A stretch of 64,000 bases of DNA, taken from NCBI RefSeq assembly GCF_030815975.1, contig NZ_JAUSXL010000002.1, positions 806,001 through 870,000 on the forward strand. The letters are read 5' to 3'. Every line of letters starts with the position of its first letter. The stretch's first letter is position 1. Below the pieces are notes generated by a model, which worked only from the letters and a program-made list of their open reading frames with translations, was not told where the DNA came from and did no database searches. Origin of the DNA: Variovorax paradoxus. GTDB taxonomy: Bacteria > Pseudomonadota > Gammaproteobacteria > Burkholderiales > Burkholderiaceae_C. Positions 9,983-19,549 of the stretch are shown here, in pieces. Position numbers and translations under genes: made by a program.

Positions 9983-11427
9983 GTCGTTGCTCCAGGATTC
10001 AAGAAATTTGCCACGCGCGCGCTCGCTGCGCGCACCGCGCCCACCAGCCGTGCATCGCCCGCGGCGGCGCCCCACAGTCCCGCGTCCGAACACAGTGCGA
10101 GCACCGGATCGGTGGCATCGCAGATCGCGTGCGCCACGGCCTCGTCCATGCCCTGGTCCTGATAGGCATAGGGCAGCGCCCCGCGATGCCAGCGCTGCAG
10201 GAAGGCAAGGAACAGCGCAGGCAGCATCGCGACGCTGTCGATCGACTGCCCCGCGGCGAGCCGCTCGCGCACCGTGGGCGCGATGAAGCCCGGGATCTTC
10301 GAGAAGCCGTCGGCCGCCACGCGCTGGTTGGTGTCGCGGATCGCGGGATTGCCGAAGCGGTCGAGCACCACGTCGCGGTAGGCCGCGAGGTCGATCGGGC
10401 TCGGGCTGAGGCACGGGATCACGTCGTCGGTGACGTAGTCGAACGCCATCTGGCGGATGGCCGCGTGGTGCGTGCCTTCGTGGATGAAGTCGAGCCCCGC
10501 CAGCGTGCCGGCCCACGCAATGCAGCTGTGCGCGGCATTGAGAATGCGGATCTTGGCCTCTTCATAAGGCTGCACCGATTCGACCAGCTCCACGCCCACG
10601 CGGCCCCAGTCGGGCCGGCCGGCCGCGAAGTTGTCTTCGATCACCCACTGGATGAAGCTCTCGCCCGTGATGGCAGCCGCATCGTCGCGACCCGTCGCGG
10701 CCTTTACGCGGGCGTGCAGCTCGGGCGGCGGGCGCGGCGTGATGCGGTCGACCATCGCGTTCGGGCAGGCGGTGTTCGCCTGCACCCACGCAAGCAGTTC
10801 GGCATCGCCCGCGCGTTCGACGAATTCGAGCAGCCCGGCGCGGAAGCGGTCGCCGTTGTGGCGCAGGTTGTCGCAGTTGAGCAGCGTCACCGGCCCGGCT
10901 TGCGCGGCCTTGCGCGCGCGCAGGATCGCGCAGACGGCGCCGTAGATGGTCACGCCCTCGCCCATGGCATAGCCGCGCCGCGCACGCTCGATGTCGGCCG
11001 CAAGATCGCCGAACGAGAGGTCCAGCTTGCCCTTGGTGTCGAGGTAGTAGCCCGCCTCGGTCACGGTGAAGGACACGATGCGCGTGGACGGCGCCGCGCC
11101 GCGCGCAACCACCGCGGCCAGCGAAGGCTCCCACGGCAGCACTTCGCGGATGGCCTCGATCCGCTCGTAGCGGTACTCGCCGGCCGGCGACACGGTTTCG
11201 AGCGTGTAGCGACCGCCCTGCGCCTGCAAGGCCGCGACGATCTCGGCCATGTCGGGCCGGATGTTGGCGCCCGAGAGCGACCAGCGGATGTCGCCCGCAT
11301 CGATCAGCCGCTGAAGGTAGACGGCCTGGTGGGCTCGATGGAATGAGCCGAGTCCGAGGTGAAGCACCGTGAACTCCGAAGGAGCCGGTGGAGGTGGCGC
11401 ATCGAGAGGCGCTGCTGCGAGGGTCAC
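9979..11427 (-). CDS. dalD: Mannitol dehydrogenase family: D-arabinitol/mannitol 2-dehydrogenase-like
   Basis: 482 residues of the long-chain polyol-specific dehydrogenase family. N-terminal Rossmann start VLHLGLGSFHRAHQ (21-34) and the family's catalytic stretch KIRILNAAH at 292-300, followed by the helical C-terminal domain. It converts D-arabinitol to D-xylulose or D-mannitol to D-fructose with NAD+. The downstream xylulokinase favours the arabinitol reading and the fructokinase-like gene favours mannitol; both may be true. It is directly downstream of the transporter ATPase (19-base gap). Confidence 0.87.
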   Translation of the reverse strand: MTLAAAPLDAPPPPAPSEFTVLHLGLGSFHRAHQAVYLQRLIDAGDIRWSLSGANIRPDMAEIVAALQAQGGRYTLETVSPAGEYRYERIEAIREVLPWEPSLAAVVARGAAPSTRIVSFTVTEAGYYLDTKGKLDLSFGDLAADIERARRGYAMGEGVTIYGAVCAILRARKAAQAGPVTLLNCDNLRHNGDRFRAGLLEFVERAGDAELLAWVQANTACPNAMVDRITPRPPPELHARVKAATGRDDAAAITGESFIQWVIEDNFAAGRPDWGRVGVELVESVQPYEEAKIRILNAAHSCIAWAGTLAGLDFIHEGTHHAAIRQMAFDYVTDDVIPCLSPSPIDLAAYRDVVLDRFGNPAIRDTNQRVAADGFSKIPGFIAPTVRERLAAGQSIDSVAMLPALFLAFLQRWHRGALPYAYQDQGMDEAVAHAICDATDPVLALCSDAGLWGAAAGDARLVGAVRAASARVANFLNPGATT

Positions 11428-11446
11428 GGGAATGTTCCAGAAGAAA

Positions 11447-12484
<1,038 letters not shown>

Positions 12485-12568
12485 TCACGACTCCTTGATT
12501 GCTTGTGAGCAGGCTGCCGAAGCGCCCGCGCGGGTCAAAAGCGCGCAGCCAAATCCGGGAGCTGCCGC

Positions 12569-12654
12569 GGAACCGGCTTTGCCGGGCCGCTGGCGGCGCC
12601 CCCTCGAGGGGGTTGGCGAAGCGACACGCAGTGCGCGAAGACTGGGGGTGCTCA
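12569..12654. repeat. Intergenic palindromic repeat between permease and ATPase genes
   Basis: Contains two nested palindromes, an imperfect one around GCGGAACCGGC/GCCGGGCCGC and a perfect CCCCCTCGAGGGGG at 12599-12612, followed by GCGAAGCGACACGCAGTGCGC. The combination looks like a dispersed intergenic repeat of this bacterial group rather than a gene. As it is transcribed it may stabilise or process the operon mRNA. Confidence 0.6.
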
Positions 12655-13476
12655 TTTCACGGCGCCGAAGGTCAGGCCCTGGACCAATTGCTTCTGGCTG
12701 AACCAGCCGAACACGACGATGGGCGCAATGGCCATCAGCGAGGCGGCCGACAGCTTGGCCCAGAACAGGCCCTCGGGGCTGGAGTACGAGGCGATCAGCG
12801 TGGCCAGCGTGCCGGCCTTGGCCGAGCTGAGGTTGAGCGCCCAGAAGGCCTCGTTCCAGCTCAGTACCAGGCACAAGAGGCCGGTCGATGCGAGCCCGCC
12901 CACCGACAGCGGCAGCACGACGTGGCGGAACTCGGTCCACAGGCTGGCGCCGTCCATGCGCGCGGCTTCGAGGATTTCGTTCGGAATGTCCTTGTAGGCG
13001 CTGTAGAGCATCCACACCATGATCGGCAGGTTCGACAGCGTGAACACGATCGTCAGCGCGGTGAGCGAATCCAAGAGGCCCGCAGTCTGCGCGAGCACGT
13101 AGATCGGCACCAGCGCGCCGACGGCCGGCATCATCTTGGTGGAGAGCATCCACATCAGGATGTCGCGCGTCTTCTTCGTGCGGAAGAAGGCCATCGAGTA
13201 CGCGGCCGGCGCCGCGATCAAGAGGCCGATGATGGTCGAGCCCAGGCTGGTGATGAGCGAGTTGCGCGCATACAGCAGGTAGTCGCTGCGGCGCTGCACT
13301 TCGCTGAAGTTGCCGAGCGTGGGCTCGAAGATGAAGAGCGGCGGCACGTGGATCGCCTGTAGCTCGGTCTTGAACGCCGTGAGGAACAGCCAGCCGAGCG
13401 GAAAGAACAGCAGCAGCGCCACGGCCCACGCACCCACGGTGCGCAGCAGTTGGGGAAGGAAGTTGCTGGGTTGCAT
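12652..13476 (-). CDS. Polyol ABC transporter permease (MtlG/SmoG type)
   Basis: 274 residues starting MQPSNFLPQLL at 13476. Six hydrophobic segments are visible, with the MalG-type EAA loop EILEAARMDGASLWTEFRHV near residue 180 that docks on the ATPase. A longer frame starts at 13563 but that part overlaps the other permease gene. It forms the inner-membrane channel with the partner encoded 10 bases upstream. Confidence 0.92.
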   Translation of the reverse strand: MQPSNFLPQLLRTVGAWAVALLLFFPLGWLFLTAFKTELQAIHVPPLFIFEPTLGNFSEVQRRSDYLLYARNSLITSLGSTIIGLLIAAPAAYSMAFFRTKKTRDILMWMLSTKMMPAVGALVPIYVLAQTAGLLDSLTALTIVFTLSNLPIMVWMLYSAYKDIPNEILEAARMDGASLWTEFRHVVLPLSVGGLASTGLLCLVLSWNEAFWALNLSSAKAGTLATLIASYSSPEGLFWAKLSAASLMAIAPIVVFGWFSQKQLVQGLTFGAVK

Positions 13477-13486
13477 GGTCGTTCCT

Positions 13487-14344
13487 TCAGTCGAGGTTCT
13501 TGCCGATGATGCGGATGAGGAACACGGCCACGATGTTGGCCAGCACCACCGCGAACAGCGCACCGGCCGAGGCCACGCCCACGTCGAAATTCATCAGCGA
13601 CTGCTTGAAGATCAGATAGGTCATGTTGGTGCTCTCGTTGCCCGGGCCGCCATTGGTGGTGATGGCAATCTCGGCGAACACGCTGAGCAGGAAGATCATC
13701 TCGATCATGATCACCACCGCCATCGGCCGGCCGAGGTGCGGAATGGTCAGGTAGAAGAAGCGCTGGAACGCGCTCGCGCCGTCCATGCGCGCGGCCTCCA
13801 TCTGCTCGCGGTCGAGCGACTGCAGCGAGGTGATGAAGATCAGGCAGGCGAACGGCAGCCACTGCCAGGCCACCATGACGATCACCGAGAACAGCGGCAC
13901 GTCGGTGAGCCAGTCGACCGGCGTCGCGCCGAAGAAGCGCCACACGTCGGCCAGGATGCCGTAGATGGGGTTCATCATCATGTGCTTCCACAGCAGCGCA
14001 TTGACCGCGGGCATGACGAAGAAGGGCGAAATCAGGAGCACCCGCACGATGCCGCGGCCCGGGAAGGGTTCGTTCACCAAGAGCGCGAGCAGCACGCCGA
14101 ACACCACCGTGATGACGATCACGCTGCCGATCAGCATCAGCGTGTTCCAGGTGGCGGGCCAGAAGTCCGGATCGGTGACGAAGTAGTGAAAGTTCTCGAT
14201 GCCCGCGAACGTGCGTTCGCCGGGCTGCATGAGGTTGTAGTTCACGAACGAGAAGTACAACGTCATCGCAAGCGGCACGATCATCCACAGCAGGAGCGTG
14301 AGCACGGCGGGCGCCATCAGGGCCCGGGGCAGGAGTCGTTTCAT
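13487..14344 (-). CDS. Polyol ABC transporter permease (MtlF/SmoF type)
   Basis: 285 residues starting MKRLLPRALMAPAV, with six predicted membrane spans and the EAA loop QMEAARMDGASAFQRFFYL followed by the PHLGRP turn. It is the MalF-like partner of the following permease gene. A REP-like doublet fills the 136-base gap from the binding-protein gene. Confidence 0.92.
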   Translation of the reverse strand: MKRLLPRALMAPAVLTLLLWMIVPLAMTLYFSFVNYNLMQPGERTFAGIENFHYFVTDPDFWPATWNTLMLIGSVIVITVVFGVLLALLVNEPFPGRGIVRVLLISPFFVMPAVNALLWKHMMMNPIYGILADVWRFFGATPVDWLTDVPLFSVIVMVAWQWLPFACLIFITSLQSLDREQMEAARMDGASAFQRFFYLTIPHLGRPMAVVIMIEMIFLLSVFAEIAITTNGGPGNESTNMTYLIFKQSLMNFDVGVASAGALFAVVLANIVAVFLIRIIGKNLD

Positions 14345-14365
14345 CTTGTGTTCCTCTCAGGCTGT

Positions 14366-14473
14366 TGCCCCCTCTCCCGCCCGCGGGAGAGGGTTGGGGT
14401 GAGGGCATGCGGCGGCGGCCGTGGACGTGCTGCTGCCCCCTCACCCTGCCCTCTCCCCGGGGGGAGAGGGGAA
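14366..14473. repeat. REP-like doublet (inverted pair of CCCTCTCCC-type units)
   Basis: Two GC-rich units in opposite orientation: CCCTCTCCCGCCCGCGGGAGAGGG followed by TTGGGGTGAGGG is shown here only by its ends (14366-14405), and the partner CCCTCACCCTGCCCTCTCC begins near 14439. Each unit is itself palindromic. Such doublets are common in proteobacteria. Its place right after the binding-protein gene suggests a role in protecting that mRNA from 3' decay, so that the receptor outnumbers the permeases. Confidence 0.75.
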
Positions 14474-14480
14474 AAACGGC

Positions 14481-15791
14481 TTACTTGTAGTACCCGGCCT
14501 TCTTCATCTCGCGCTCGGCGGCCGTCTGCGAGGTCTTCAGCGCCTGGTCCACCGTGACCTTGCCCGACAGCGCCGCGCTCATCTGCTGGCCCACCGCCAC
14601 GCCGATGGCCTGGAATTCGGGAATGGCCGCGTACTGCACGCCCACGTACGGCGACTTGGGCAAGGTGCTGTCGCTGAGGTTGGCGGTGTCGATGGCCTTC
14701 TTCTCGGCCGCGGCGAACTTGGCCACCTTCTGGAACTCGGGGTTCGCATAGGTCGACTTGCGCGTGCCGGTGGGCACCGTGGCCCAGCCATGCTCCTTGG
14801 CGACCAGGTTCACATACTCCTTGGACGTGGCCCACTTCACGAAGGTCTGCGCGGCGGCGCCCTTGGTCGAGCTGGCGGGAATGGCCAGGTTCCAGGTCCA
14901 CAGCCAGTTCGCGCCCTTGGGTGTGACGGCCACGGGCGCCTGCGCGAAGGCCACCTTGTCGGCCACCTTCGACTGCTTCGGATCGCTGATGAACGAGGCC
15001 GCGATGGTCGCGTCCACCCACATGCCGCACTTGCCCTCGTTGAAGAGCGCAAGGTTCTCGTTGAAGCTGTTGGCCGAAGCGCCGGGCGGGCCGTAGGCCT
15101 TCATCAGGTCGACGTAGAAGTTGATCGCGTCCTTCCACGGCTTGGTGTCGATCTGCGGCTTCCACTGCATGTCGAACCACTGGCCGCCGTTGGTGTTGAC
15201 CAGCGTCGTCAGGAAGGCCATGTTGTCGCCCCAGCCCGGCTTGCCGCGCAGGCACATGCCGTACACGCCGGCCTTCGGGTCGTGGATCTTGCCGGCGAGT
15301 TCTTTCACCTGCGCCCAGGTGGGCTGCTCGGGCATCTGGAAGCCGACCTTGTCGGCCAGGTCCTTGCGGTACATGAGCATCGAGCTCTCGCCATAGAACG
15401 GCGCGGCGTAGAGCTTGCCTTCGGACGACAGGCCGGCGCGGATGGCGGGCAGCAGGTCGTCCGCGTCATAGGCGGCGTCGGTGGCAATGGGCTGGAGCCA
15501 GCCCTTCTTCGACCAGATCGGCGCCTCGTACAGGCCGATGGTCATCACGTCGAACTGGCCGCCCTTGGTGGCGATGTCGGTGGTCACGCGCTGGCGCAGC
15601 GTGCCTTCTTCCAGCGTGACCCACTTGAGCTTGATGTCGGGGTTGGCTTTTTCGAAGAAGGGGGTGAGCTTCTGCATCTCGATCATGTGGCCGTTGTTGA
15701 CGGTCGCAATCACGAGTTCGGTGGCGGCCTGGGACGCGAGGCCCGTGCCGATGAGTGCGAGGACGAGGCCCGCTTTCAGAAAACGCTTCAT
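14481..15791 (-). CDS. Polyol ABC transporter periplasmic binding protein (MtlE/SmoE type)
   Basis: 436 residues with a classic signal peptide (MKRFLKAGLVLALIGTGLAS-QA, cleavage near 22). The rest is a family-1 extracellular solute receptor with VTLEEGTLRQRVTTDIA, a KAYGPPGASANSF stretch and many aromatic residues for sugar stacking. It is the first gene of the polyol operon, with AGGAG 6 bases before ATG 15791. Its neighbours point to mannitol, sorbitol or arabinitol as ligand; which one cannot be told from sequence. Confidence 0.92.
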   Translation of the reverse strand: MKRFLKAGLVLALIGTGLASQAATELVIATVNNGHMIEMQKLTPFFEKANPDIKLKWVTLEEGTLRQRVTTDIATKGGQFDVMTIGLYEAPIWSKKGWLQPIATDAAYDADDLLPAIRAGLSSEGKLYAAPFYGESSMLMYRKDLADKVGFQMPEQPTWAQVKELAGKIHDPKAGVYGMCLRGKPGWGDNMAFLTTLVNTNGGQWFDMQWKPQIDTKPWKDAINFYVDLMKAYGPPGASANSFNENLALFNEGKCGMWVDATIAASFISDPKQSKVADKVAFAQAPVAVTPKGANWLWTWNLAIPASSTKGAAAQTFVKWATSKEYVNLVAKEHGWATVPTGTRKSTYANPEFQKVAKFAAAEKKAIDTANLSDSTLPKSPYVGVQYAAIPEFQAIGVAVGQQMSAALSGKVTVDQALKTSQTAAEREMKKAGYYK

Positions 15792-15866
15792 GTTGTCTCC
15801 TAGAGGTGAGCGACGCCCTCTGTTCAGGTCGCCGTGGCAGGATTCTGGAGAAACGCGCTTGCGGGT

Positions 15867-15896
15867 TTGGTACTTCGCTGGCTCGCCTTGGTACTT
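15867..15896. promoter_or_regulatory. Candidate AraC-type operator: direct repeat upstream of the polyol operon
   Basis: TTGGTACTT occurs at 15867-15875 and again at 15888-15896, exactly 21 bases apart (two helical turns), 76-105 bases upstream of the binding-protein start. Same-face direct repeats with this spacing are how AraC-family activators usually bind. The operon's own AraC gene (6249-7187) is the natural candidate. Confidence 0.5.
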
Positions 15897-15966
15897 TCAT
15901 GCACCAGTTGGCTAGGAGATTCCCTAATCAACGCAATACAGCATGGAAACTCGCAAGCCAAAGGCC

Positions 15967-16905
15967 TCAGGCGCCGCCCAGCAGCTGGCGCCGGAACTGC
16001 GCCGCGGCCGGCGAGAGCGGGCGATCCTGCCGGGTGACGAGGCAGATCGGCGGCACGCGCACCGGCAGCTCCACCGCCACCGTGCGCAGCACGCCCAGCC
16101 GGGCGTAGTGGTTGGCCTGCGAAGCCGGCATCACGGCCGCCATGTCGGAGTTCTCGAGCAAGGCGGTGATGGCGATGGGCGATGCCGTTTCGATGATGTC
16201 GAGCCGCGCCTGGATGCCCGCCTCCCGCATGGCCGCCTCGAAGCGCCCGCGCTGCGGCGAGCCCGGCGGCTGCAGCACCCAGGACCAGTTCGCCATCTCG
16301 GCCAGCGTGACGACGGTGGCGCGCTCGAACACCGGGTGCGCGGCGCGCACCACGACCACCTGCGATTCGCCCAAGAGCGGCACGCTCGCGTACTTCGCCT
16401 CGTCGTGGGCATCGGTGAGCCGGCCCAGCACCAGGTCGACATCGCCCTGCTCCAGCTGCGCCTGCATCACGTCGCTGGTCTCGACCACCACCGACACGGC
16501 CACCTGCGGATGGCGGCGGTGGTATTCGACCAGCGCCGGCGCCAGCAGCTCGGGCACGGCGCCCGGCACGCTGCCCACGCGCAGCGAACCACTGAGGCCC
16601 GAGCGCAGCGCAAGCATTTCCTCGCGGGCGCTGCCGAAGTCGCTGAGCACGCGGCGGGCGTAGCGGATCAGGATCTCGCCATACGGCGTGGGCTCCATGC
16701 CGCGCGCGAGGCGTTCGAAGAGCCTTTCGCCCAGCGAATCCTCCAGCTGCTGCAGCAGCTTGGTGGCGGCCGGCTGGCTGATGTTCATGGCCTCCGCCGC
16801 GCGGCCCAGGTGGCGGTGGGCGTCGAGCCGGGCCAGCAGGAGCAACTGGCGCGGCCGCACATGGAGCATCAGCGACGCGTCGGTCAGGCCGGAACCGGAA
16901 GTCAT
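15967..16905 (-). CDS. LysR-family transcriptional regulator
   Basis: 312 residues with start ATG 16905. The N-terminal winged helix-turn-helix has AAEAMNISQPAATKLLQQLEDSLGERLFER near residues 35-65, followed by the two-lobed effector-binding domain (GSLRVGSVPGAVPELL from about 100). It is divergent from the Bug receptor and pdxA2-like genes with only 91 bases between, the usual layout for a LysR protein controlling its neighbour. The effector is unknown, probably the organic acid bound by the receptor. A longer frame starting at 16956 is less likely. Confidence 0.9.
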   Translation of the reverse strand: MTSGSGLTDASLMLHVRPRQLLLLARLDAHRHLGRAAEAMNISQPAATKLLQQLEDSLGERLFERLARGMEPTPYGEILIRYARRVLSDFGSAREEMLALRSGLSGSLRVGSVPGAVPELLAPALVEYHRRHPQVAVSVVVETSDVMQAQLEQGDVDLVLGRLTDAHDEAKYASVPLLGESQVVVVRAAHPVFERATVVTLAEMANWSWVLQPPGSPQRGRFEAAMREAGIQARLDIIETASPIAITALLENSDMAAVMPASQANHYARLGVLRTVAVELPVRVPPICLVTRQDRPLSPAAAQFRRQLLGGA

Positions 16906-16996
16906 GCACAAAAGTATATGGAGTTTCGGCCTTTTTCGATTGGATCGGGCGCACAAAGCTCCCTAAGCTCGCGCCAAACAAGCAGGAGACACACCG

Positions 16997-17975
16997 ATGA
17001 AGCCATCTTTTTCTTGCCCGCGCAGCGGGCGCGGCTGCGCTGGCGCTGCTGGGCGCCACCGCCGGCGCCCAGCAGCCGGCCTACCCCGACAAGCCGCTGC
17101 GCATCATGGTCGGCGCCTCGCCCGGCGGCGGCACCGACATCCTGGCGCGCGTGCTGGCCGACAAGTTTGCGCCGGTGCTCAAGCAGCCGGTGACGGTGGA
17201 GAACCGGCCCGGCGCCTCCAACACCATTGCCGGCGAGCTCACGGCGCGCGCCGCGGCCGACGGCAGCACGCTGCTGCTGGCCACCAACACCGCGCAGGCA
17301 GTGGCGCCCCACATCCTCAAGCTCAAGTACGACCCGCTGAAAGACCTGCAGCCGATCGGCCTGGTGGCCGTGATGCCCAACGTGCTGGTGGTCTCGGCCA
17401 GTTCGCCGTACAAGTCGGTGAAGGACCTGGTGGCGGCCATGGCGGCCAGACCCGGCGGCTTCAAGTACGCGTCCTCCGGCATCGGCAGCACGCAGCACGT
17501 GGGCGGCGAGGCCTTCAACCTGGCCACGGGCATGAAGTCGATCCACGTGCCCTACAAGGGCAGCTCGCAGGCCCACATCGACATCATCGGCGGCGAAGTC
17601 GACATGATGTTCGACAGCACCTCGTCGGCCATGGGCCAGATCAAGGCCGGCAAGTTCCGCGCGCTGGCCGTGAGCGCGCCGCAGCGCTCGCCCGAGTTGC
17701 CCGACGTGCCCACGCTGGCCGAGCAGGGCATCAAGGGGGCGGACGTCTCCACCTGGTACGGCCTCTACGTGACGGCCGGCACGCCGCGGCCCGCGGTCGA
17801 GCGGCTGAACGCCGAGCTCGTGCGCACGCTGAAGCTGGCCGACGTGCAAACGCGCATCAAGGCCCTGGGCGGCGAGCCCGGAACGGTCACCGGCGACGCC
17901 TTCGCGGCAATGAACAGGCAGGAGTTCGACCACTACGGCCAGCTCGTGCGCGACGCCAACATCAAGGCCGAGTAA
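16997..17975 (+). CDS. Bug-family (TctC-like) periplasmic receptor, frameshifted in its signal peptide
   Basis: The receptor body reads from 17001 in one frame: a hydrophobic stretch ending ATAGAQQ, then YPDKPLRIMVGASPGGGTD (the Bug ligand loop) through to VRDANIKAE at 17975. The only good start, ATG 16997 with AGGAG upstream, is in another frame. Removing one T from the T5 run at 17008-17012 would join them into an ordinary signal peptide (MKPSFLARAAGAAALALLG). So it is either a real +1 frameshift, a slippage site or a sequencing error. The first in-frame ATG inside the body, 17106, would lose the export signal and the first strand. Known: Bug proteins bind carboxylated compounds for tripartite transporters. 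Confidence 0.75.
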
Positions 17976-18009
17976 GGCCTCCCTTTTTCATCATTTCATT
18001 CCTGACCAC

Positions 18010-19074
18010 ATGTCCACCCCATCGAAGACCCCGAGCGTCATCCCTGCCAAGCCCCGCATCGCCGTGCTGCTCGGCGACCCCGGCGGCGTCGGCCCCGAGA
18101 TGGCCGTGAAGCTGCTCGCGCGCCAGCGCAACCTGGACGCCGCGCGCGTGCTGCTGATTGCCGACCCGGTGGTGCTGGCCGCAGGCGAGCGCGCGGCGGG
18201 CACGAAGCTCGACCCGCTGCGGGTCGGCGGATTCGACGATCTGCGCTTCGAGGACGGCCGCCCCACCCTGCTGCTGCACGACTGGATGGAAGGCCGGGAG
18301 CCGGTGCTCGGCGAGTCGAACGAGGCCTCGGGCCGCGCTTCCTTCGAGGCGCTCGAACTCGCCACCGCGGCCGTGCGGCGCGGACAGGCCGAGGGCATTC
18401 TCTTCGCGCCGCTCAACAAGCATTCGCTGCGCCTGGGCGGCCTCGTGCACGAGGACGAGCTGCGCTACATGCAGGAGCGTTTCGCGGTGACGGGCTTCGT
18501 CTGCGAGTTCAACCTCACCGGTTCACTCTGGACCTCGCGCGTGACCTCGCACATTCCGCTGAAGGACGTGGCGAGCCACATCACTGTGGAGGGCGTGAGC
18601 GATGCGGTGAAGATCATTGCATCAGCGCTGCGCCGCGCCGGTGTGGCACAGCCGCGCATTGCGGTAACGGGGCTCAACCCGCATGCGGGCGATGGCGGCT
18701 CCATCGGCATGGAAGAGATCGAGATCATCGCGCCGGCCATCGAGCGGCTGCGCGCCGAGGGCTTCGACGCACGCGGCCCGTTCTCGCCCGACACGGTGTT
18801 CATCGGCGCGCGCCGCGGCGACGTGGATGCGGTGGTGTCGATGTACCACGACCAGGGCCAGATCGCGATGAAGCTCATGGGCTTCGAGGAGGGCGTGACC
18901 CTGCATGGCGGCCTGCCCGTGCCGGTGGCCACCTCGGCCAGCGGCAGCGCCTTCGACATCGCGGGCAAGGGCATCGCGCAGATCGAAGGGCTGCAGCAGG
19001 CCTTCGACCTGTGCGTGCGCATGGCCAACGGTGCGCCGGTGCGCGCGCTCTCCAGCGCGGAAGTTGCAGCCTGA
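18010..19074 (+). CDS. PdxA-family dehydrogenase (PdxA2-like)
   Basis: 354 residues. It starts with the family's GDPGGVGPEMAVKL (22-35) and has the three metal-binding histidines: HIPLKDV (His181), GLNPHAGDGG (His225) and MYHDQGQIA (His280). PdxA oxidises and decarboxylates 4-phosphohydroxy-L-threonine in vitamin B6 synthesis; the PdxA2 branch acts on phosphorylated four-carbon acids such as D-threonate-4-phosphate. The gene follows the Bug receptor by 34 bases and is under the same LysR gene, which favours a catabolic PdxA2 role over B6 synthesis. The sugar-acid kinase usually paired with PdxA2 is not in the vicinity. Confidence 0.85.
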   Translation: MSTPSKTPSVIPAKPRIAVLLGDPGGVGPEMAVKLLARQRNLDAARVLLIADPVVLAAGERAAGTKLDPLRVGGFDDLRFEDGRPTLLLHDWMEGREPVLGESNEASGRASFEALELATAAVRRGQAEGILFAPLNKHSLRLGGLVHEDELRYMQERFAVTGFVCEFNLTGSLWTSRVTSHIPLKDVASHITVEGVSDAVKIIASALRRAGVAQPRIAVTGLNPHAGDGGSIGMEEIEIIAPAIERLRAEGFDARGPFSPDTVFIGARRGDVDAVVSMYHDQGQIAMKLMGFEEGVTLHGGLPVPVATSASGSAFDIAGKGIAQIEGLQQAFDLCVRMANGAPVRALSSAEVAA

Positions 19075-19082
19075 CGCGAAGC

Positions 19083-19412
19083 TCAGGCGGCGGGCGCCCC
19101 GTGCGGGTTGGCCTCGGGCTGCGACGGCTGCACGTAGAAATAGATCAGCACCAGATTGACGATCGGAATGATCATCAACAGCTGGAGCCAGCCGCTCTTG
19201 CCGATGTCGTGCAGGCGGCGCGCGCCCACGGCCAGCACGGGCAGCAGGAAGGCCAGCGCCGCGATGAAGTACACATATTCATGGACCAGACCCGCCACGA
19301 TGAGAACGACGAGCTCGGTCAGCACGAACCACCAGTACTCCGAACGCGATGCGCGCCCCTTGAAATCGGTGTATTTGCTGAAGCAGGTCTTGACCGCTGT
19401 TTGAAAGTCCAT
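19083..19412 (-). CDS. DUF805 membrane protein
   Basis: 109 residues with start ATG 19412. It begins MDFQTAVKTCFSKYTDFKGRASRSEYWWF, the DUF805 signature, followed by three hydrophobic segments, with GARRLHDIGKSGWLQL before the last one. A small inner-membrane protein of unknown function, widespread in proteobacteria. It stands alone, convergent with the pdxA2-like gene (8-base gap), and ends in a short cytoplasmic tail. Confidence 0.88.
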   Translation of the reverse strand: MDFQTAVKTCFSKYTDFKGRASRSEYWWFVLTELVVLIVAGLVHEYVYFIAALAFLLPVLAVGARRLHDIGKSGWLQLLMIIPIVNLVLIYFYVQPSQPEANPHGAPAA

Positions 19413-19549
19413 TGATCGACTCCTCTTGATTGAATCCCAGGGAAATTCCCCGGGCCGATCATATCGATGCATCTTTCAACAGTACATTCGGCCATCCGTT
19501 CGCAAACAAACGGCCTATTGATTGGCCCGTTGCCTGGCCTTTCAGCGAA

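Noticed and set aside
12485..12651. Small gene between the polyol permease and ATPase genes
   Set aside because: The only frames there are short, Arg-rich and built from palindromic repeat sequence.
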